Source of the DNA: Jackrogersella multiformis
Lineage: Eukaryota > Ascomycota > Sordariomycetes > Xylariales > Hypoxylaceae
Assembly: GCA_902806575.1 (NCBI GenBank)
Contig: CADCXD010000004.1
Span: 2,232,001 to 2,296,000 of the forward strand
DNA length: 64,000 bases
Reading direction: 5' to 3'
In this document: piece by piece, positions 58,742 through 64,000 of the stretch
How positions within the stretch are numbered: position 1 is the stretch's first letter
How the letters are laid out: every line of letters begins with the position of its first letter
The notes under the pieces: model-generated
What the model saw: the letters and a program-made list of their open reading frames with translations, nothing else
Database searches by the model: none
What the model was told of the DNA's origin: nothing
Position numbers and translations under genes: made by a program

Positions 58742-60762
58742 GTTATGAGTTGAGGATCAACGTGGAAGGCTTTTGGAAAACCGTCGATCTCGGGGCAGAA
58801 CCCACTTCAATTTTCCAAAGCTCTGGGTCCTCGTTCCGTTGGTATCCAGAGTTGGTTGTGGCGGTGGAGAGCGTAATGGTGCATTTGTGATGGGTTGGCA
58901 CTCCCTTTAACTTCTTGGTACTTACAATTAGTCAACACTCTTAGCGTATATTAATACCGAACGCTTTCACCCCAATCTTCTGACCATTGGCTTGTTGAGT
59001 TGTCTACGCATTAAAGCTGTGAAATACACCACTGTTGTGGTGCTTCTATTACTGACGTTTTCAGGTAGAATATGTGGTCCTGGGATATTCAGTTATTGCG
59101 GTAATATGCCCCTTTATCTTGTGCCTTGGCATAATAGAGCGGTGAATCACGCCGAGTACATACCTAGGTAGATATCGTTGTGCGCAGCTCTAGAGTGCAA
59201 TAATCCCAAGTATGTAAATAAAGTTTCCCAATATTGATATTGGATGGCTGGATATTATCTCCGAATTTCCGGAGAAGTAATATGGTCGGTACTGGCGGAG
59301 CCGGAGCCGGAACCAGTGAAGTTGTATGTCAGGACAAGTAGGTACCTAGTGGAGACGTGTCAGTAGCGTTGAACTACGTATAGACAGTAATATTGATACT
59401 GTGATGAACTGTACTGCTGATTATCCCTTAGTTGCCGAATTTGCTTACACTACCAGCTAACGGTGTACTAGCTATCTAAATACGCAGGGTAAGGGATAGA
59501 GATGCACGGTGTAAATTAGTATTATAGACACGGTATACGCGCTGTGTATACTTATAATTTCTTCAGTGGCTGGGACAACTCCATAGTGTTTTCCCCGGAC
59601 CCGGTTCTAAGACCAATCCTACAGCACTTGCCGGTAGATACCTAGGGTAGTTCGAAGAATACAACCGAGCCGGCGACATCGAGGGTCGAAAATTTGAATA
59701 ATATGGCTTCCGAAATATAAGCCTAGAGAAGTGGATGATGAAAACGAAAAAGGCGACGCTGCAAGTCGTATCGTCATAGAGGCCAGATCTAAAGATGGAA
59801 AAGTCTCCAGAAGTCAAGTCTAGGAATGTGATACCTCGTGTGGAGATAGAAAATGCGACAATCTCTCGTTGCCTTATAACTCACATGGCTGCCTAACTCT
59901 CCGTGATATTGAGACACTGACGACTACGTGACTTTACGGGGATGGGTTCCCATTTTGACTACAAATCATTCACCAGTCTCATGATCAAGGAACTGTCAGG
60001 AGACATCTGAAATCTTTTCTCGAACACTATAAACAACAGGACAGCCAAGCATGTCTCAACCTCAAATATACCTGCCATCCACTTCAGATACCTACTCGTC
60101 CTTGTGCCATGGCATAAAAAAAACGCAAGTCGGCGGTTGGCCAATCATCTCCCAACGCCCCACGACAAATCACTAACGGCACATCCGTAAGATATGGTAG
60201 AAACATCAAAGGAAAAAGGAGGAAGTTCTGAAGTGGTATCTCAGGTATCAAAAGGCCTGCTACGCCTAGCTGAAGCTCTCCGCCCGGCCCCTTGCATGCC
60301 GCGACGTCGAGGAAAAAAGAAAAGAAAACACGTGGATATGGAAAATCCAACGATCGACGATGCCTTCGCAAAGTCATTCCATAAACGCATCCTTGCTGAT
60401 TCGTCTCGTGTCCCGTCCAGATCGTTCATGCTTGTCTGAGGTAAATGGGGGGTGAATGATTAAGATTTAAAAAGACCCCAAGGGTATATGGTGTGTGTGT
60501 GTGTGTGGCTATCTTGCCAGAAAAAAAACACCACAGGCATCTCCGGGGAAGGAAAAAAAGGTACGACATGATCAAGAAGTAGAAATAGGATGTAGGACTC
60601 CTAAACTCCTTGCCAAATATGCAGCATGTTCTCAAGAAGCGCCACAAAGCAGAACCCCAAGCAGACCAAATGACGGGGAGAGGGAGGATAGAGAAGATAC
60701 ACCGTCGCAGATGCAATACATAAGAGAAGGGCTGCCGGAGGCACATCGCGCCAACTCTGCAA
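58742..60762. other. Gene-poor intergenic region
   Basis: About 2 kb. ACCTAGGT near 59,162 and a GT microsatellite at about 60,491-60,507. Small frames at 59,563-59,817 and 60,084-60,812 are unsupported. The 3' UTR of the coiled-coil gene probably extends into this region. Confidence 0.45.
60491..60507. repeat. (GT)n microsatellite
   Basis: Eight GT units in a row, flanked by unrelated sequence. Confidence 0.85.
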
Positions 60763-63700
60763 CTAAAAACAGTTGAGGCTGCCCTTCTTCTTTTTCTTGT
60801 TGTTGATTGCATTCATACGTTCCTCGAGATGGGTTCTAGCCCTCTCAGCATCTTGGCGCTTCTTACGCTCCTCCTCTATCTGGTGAAGACTATCACGCCA
60901 TCGGTTGTCCTGTTGTGGGCGTTCCTTAAGCTCTTTGACTTCAGTCTCAAGCTCTTGGGCACGCTTTCGCCAGGCCTCGGAGTCGGCCTTAATCTTCTTT
61001 GATTGACCTTCGAGATCGGTCAGGGCTTCTTCCAAGGTAGATGTTAATTGCCTCTCGGCCTTTAGATGTCTCTCGATGCTCTGGATTCGGGCTTCCTGAT
61101 CTTCTCGGATCTGGGCAAGAGCAAGGTCGTGACTGGTTGGTCGACCACCAGTTGGTGTTGGTGGCACACCCTGGGTTGGCGACGCTGCACCAGTAGGCGG
61201 CAGAGGGGGGAGAGGGATAGCCGGAGGTGGAGACGGCAAAGAGGCAACGGAAGCCGTCTTGCGGACCTGCGAGCTCGTTGAGCTGGTGCGCTTCGGCGCT
61301 TCGGCGATTATGGCCTCATCCAGGCGAATCTAAGCCAGTGTTAGTCAAGAGTGGTACCAAGCTATAAAAGGGAACTCCTACCTGTAGCGCGGCCATTTCT
61401 TCCCGAATGGTGTCCAACTCGATCTGTGCCTTAACCTTAGCCGTATTCGCATCCTCCAATTGCACATTGCGTTCTGTCTGGAGGGTGGATAATCGATTAT
61501 TCGTAATCTGAGCCTGGTCATAGTTGGTTTGAAGTTGGTCCTCCAGCTCCTCTACCAGACGGGAATGCTTCTTATTCTTATTCTCAATATCGGTCATCCT
61601 TTTCTTGACGGCTGTGAGCTGCTCCAAGACAGAGGGGTATGGGCTCTTTACGTTCTCGCCGTTAGGATGAAGCATGTCATTCAAAGAAGACTTTATGGCT
61701 TCAAGGTCGCGCATGATAGTGTTGTTAATTGCCGAGAGCTCGTCGATGTGCCCTTCTAGCTCAGCTGATTTCTGCTGTTCGATACCTAGAGCTTTCTGGT
61801 CCGCGATCAAGTACTCGATACGCTCGCTAAGCTTATCGACGCTTACTTCAAGGCCTAATGCGAAAGCTACTTGAGCAGCGACCTTCATAAGCTCTTCACG
61901 AGCTTCCGTAACATCGCTTTCCAGTAGTTTAATATTCTCGGCGTGCTCTAGCATGAGCATATCGACTTGGGCGTCATACTCCTCTTTACAGCTAGTGCCA
62001 ATTGCGTTAATTTCCTTCGCATGATCCTCGTGTAGTTGAGCTAGGTTGTCCTCGTGGGCCTTGAGGACTTTCTCGTGCTCCGCAATCTGGGTTTCGAGCC
62101 GGCCGACAAGTTCCTGGTAGCTACGAGATTCGCCGAACGCAATATCCCGTTCCTTAGAAACTTCTTGGAGCTGCTCCTTTGCTAGAGCATGAGCTTGTTC
62201 TAGTTCAGCAACCTTGCTCGCATTGCCGTCAATAATTGTGTTGAACTCCTCGATTTCGCGGCGAAGTGCAGTAATAAGGTTCATGTGTTCGGTCTCCGCT
62301 TCCTTAGATTCTTGATCGTCTGTGGATTGTTCTCGAGACTCATTAAGCTTGACGGTAGCAGCTGAGACTTGTGCCTCGAGATCATGGATGGTTTTCTTCA
62401 TATGCTTCTCGGTTGCCTGCATAGCATCCAGAGCAGCTTGATGTTTACCTTCCCAACTAGAAAGTTCAGCTTGAAGATGAGCAATCTTCTCTTCGTGTGT
62501 AGCACGTAGATCGCCTTCTTGGCTGCTACGATCCTGGGTCTGCGCTGCCGACATTGACTGGGATTCAGTAGCTGCCTTGAGAGAAGCGCGTAGAGATTCC
62601 AGTTCAGTAACCAACTCTTTCTCGCGGGCGACATGGGCCTCTTTCATCTCCTTGAGCTGCTGCTCATTCCTCTCCAGCTTCTCTCTTATAGTACCAACCA
62701 TAGAAATGTCCATAGGACTTGACTTCAAGCTAGATCGCTCACGCGTTAATCCTGTGATGATCGTCATCTTGGTCTCCATTTCTTTCTTCGTGCTGGCGAC
62801 ATCAGCTTCTAGCTCCTGGATACGCTCTGACCTGACGTGTAACTCGTGCATGGCGGCGTTTAGATTGAGATCGAAGTTTTGCATAATATCGGGTTCGTGC
62901 TCAAAATTCTCAGCCGCGATGTTCCTGAGCGTCGCGAATGACCGGTGTGCCCGATCAATAATCAACATATTCTGGCTTGATTTCCGGCGTATCACTGGCG
63001 TGGATATCCTTGGGGATGGCGGCTCCGCATATTTAGCCTTCGCAACCTCGGTTTTCAGTTCTTCGACGATATCTAACGTCTCCTGGTGCTTCTCCTCTAG
63101 CTGAGCGTACTTGTCGGCCAGTTCTTTCTCGGCGACTTGCTTCTCATCAGCTAAAGCCTTCAACCTTTCCAGCTCCATAGCTAGGGCTTCACTGTTATCA
63201 TTGCTGACAGTTTCTGCTACAAGAGTCTCTCTAGATTCGGAGGGCTTATGCAGACCAATCTCCGGAGTATATATAGCAGTAGGGGAATCTATAGCTGAGG
63301 ATAATTCCGAAGAGAGCGATTGCGATAAGTGCGTTCCATCTTTGACGACGCTGGATCTCGCGTCTGATAAAAAACTCGAGGGTCTCGTTTCGTTAGGAGA
63401 AGTAACCGACAACAGGGAATCGCGTTGTAGGTTTGTATGTCGTGCCTCGTCGACCTGGTCTTGCAATTCTGCCAAGGTCCGTAATGCCTCTTCGTACTTG
63501 GCATGAAGCATGTCGTATTCGTTGACTGTCGATTCATGCTCAACGCGTAGGGCGATGAGCTCTCCGGTCACGTCCTCGAGTTTATCGGCAACGAATTGGT
63601 TTTGCGCTGGGCTCTGGGGTGGGTAATGGATAGGCAAATGCTTCCCTTCTGTAGTCTCGACAGACTTCTCAGACACCTCGCGGTCTTCAGCAATTTCCTC

Positions 63701-64000
63701 CGGGTGAGCGTGTTCACTGAGTTCTTCCTCAGCGCCTTCGGCCACTTCGGGAAGGACACCCCTCATACCTAGACTTGGTCGGCTAGTGTGGCTTTTGGTA
63801 GATCGTTCCGAAAGGTTGCGACGATGTCCGATGCCATTACTATACTCAGAGTGGGTATCTGAGTGCTGGCCATCTTGGTGGATATTGTCGAGTTCGTAGA
63901 GGAGACTATCGAGCTTGCCGAGGCTGCGCTGGCGTTCAATGACCTGCTCAAGGCGATCAATTTCGCGCTGCATCAATTCTTGATCTTGATCGGACTCCGC
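60763..64000 (-). CDS. Long coiled-coil protein, C-terminal part (possibly a kinesin), cut by window edge
   Basis: Exons 61329-60763 and 61382 up to and past 64000, the latter open to the edge, so the N terminus lies outside. About 1060 residues are visible. Nearly all is heptad-type coiled coil, with EFNTIIDGNASKVAELEQA, an AENFEHEPDIMQNFDLNLNAAMHELHVRS segment and, near the left end of the visible part, a Ser/Pro-rich low-complexity region. The last exon has a proline-rich linker (PSPPPAIPLPPLPP) and another coil ending KKKKKGSLNCF. No motor or other catalytic domain is in view. Long coils with a basic, Cys-bearing tail occur in fungal kinesins and in tethering factors; I cannot decide. The intron keeps phase 0. 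Confidence 0.7.

Noticed and set aside
60084..60812. Overlapping short frames near the coiled-coil gene 3' end
   Set aside because: No consistent gene model, and the region probably includes the 3' UTR of the coiled-coil gene.

Overview
The window looks like nuclear DNA of a filamentous ascomycete (Pezizomycotina, probably a Sordariomycete). The reasons are short introns (about 45-100 nt) with GTAAGT-type donors and CTAAC-type branch points, a class II hydrophobin, two PTH11-like rhodopsin-domain receptors, a DUF3433 membrane protein and an Asp f 2/Pra1-type secreted protein. The organism assignment is inference. I rebuilt exons by hand from splice consensus, reading-phase continuity and family resemblance. 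No transcript data were available.

Left part (1-14,500): a rhodopsin-domain receptor (115-1358, -), a PTR2-type peptide transporter (1989-4202, -), an unrecognised membrane protein (5445-7308, -), a fasciclin-domain GPI protein (8425-9622, +), and an eight-exon protein kinase (12060-14472, -) followed by a Gly/Pro-rich exon of unclear ownership. A degenerate tRNA-like or SINE-like relic lies near 10.8 kb.

Zinc-acquisition block (15,075-20,094), the main discovery: a ZIP metal transporter (-), a small secreted Cys/His protein (-) and a Pra1/Asp f 2-type zincophore (+) stand next to each other. All three carry a C-H-x-H-x(5-6)-C motif: three copies in the ZIP ectodomain, two (one variant) in the small protein, one at the end of the zincophore. 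In the ZIP gene all three copies, and in the small gene the first copy, are cut by an intron in the same codon and the same phase, which points to spread by exon duplication or shuffling. The intergenic DNA is rich in ACCTTG/CAAGGT, the core of fungal zinc-responsive elements. One identical 14-mer lies upstream of both the ZIP gene and the zincophore, in matching orientation.

Middle (21,000-37,300): an NmrA-like reductase (+), a DUF3433 protein with a long mucin-like stalk (-), a Cys-rich protein with many CxxC pairs (-), a secreted BBE-type FAD oxidase (-) and a second rhodopsin-domain receptor (+).

Right part (39,500-64,000): a JmjC protein with CxxC zinc fingers and AT-hooks (-), COQ2 of ubiquinone synthesis (+), ribosomal protein uS12/RPS23 (-), an unrecognised conserved-looking protein (+), a decayed secreted-protein gene (51,721-52,446), an MFS transporter with one troubled splice junction (+), a class II hydrophobin (+), and the C-terminal part of a long coiled-coil protein that runs off the right edge (-). 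The housekeeping genes cluster at 39.5-48.7 kb. Long AT-rich gene-poor stretches separate the others, and a short palindrome, ACCTAGGT, recurs throughout the intergenic DNA.
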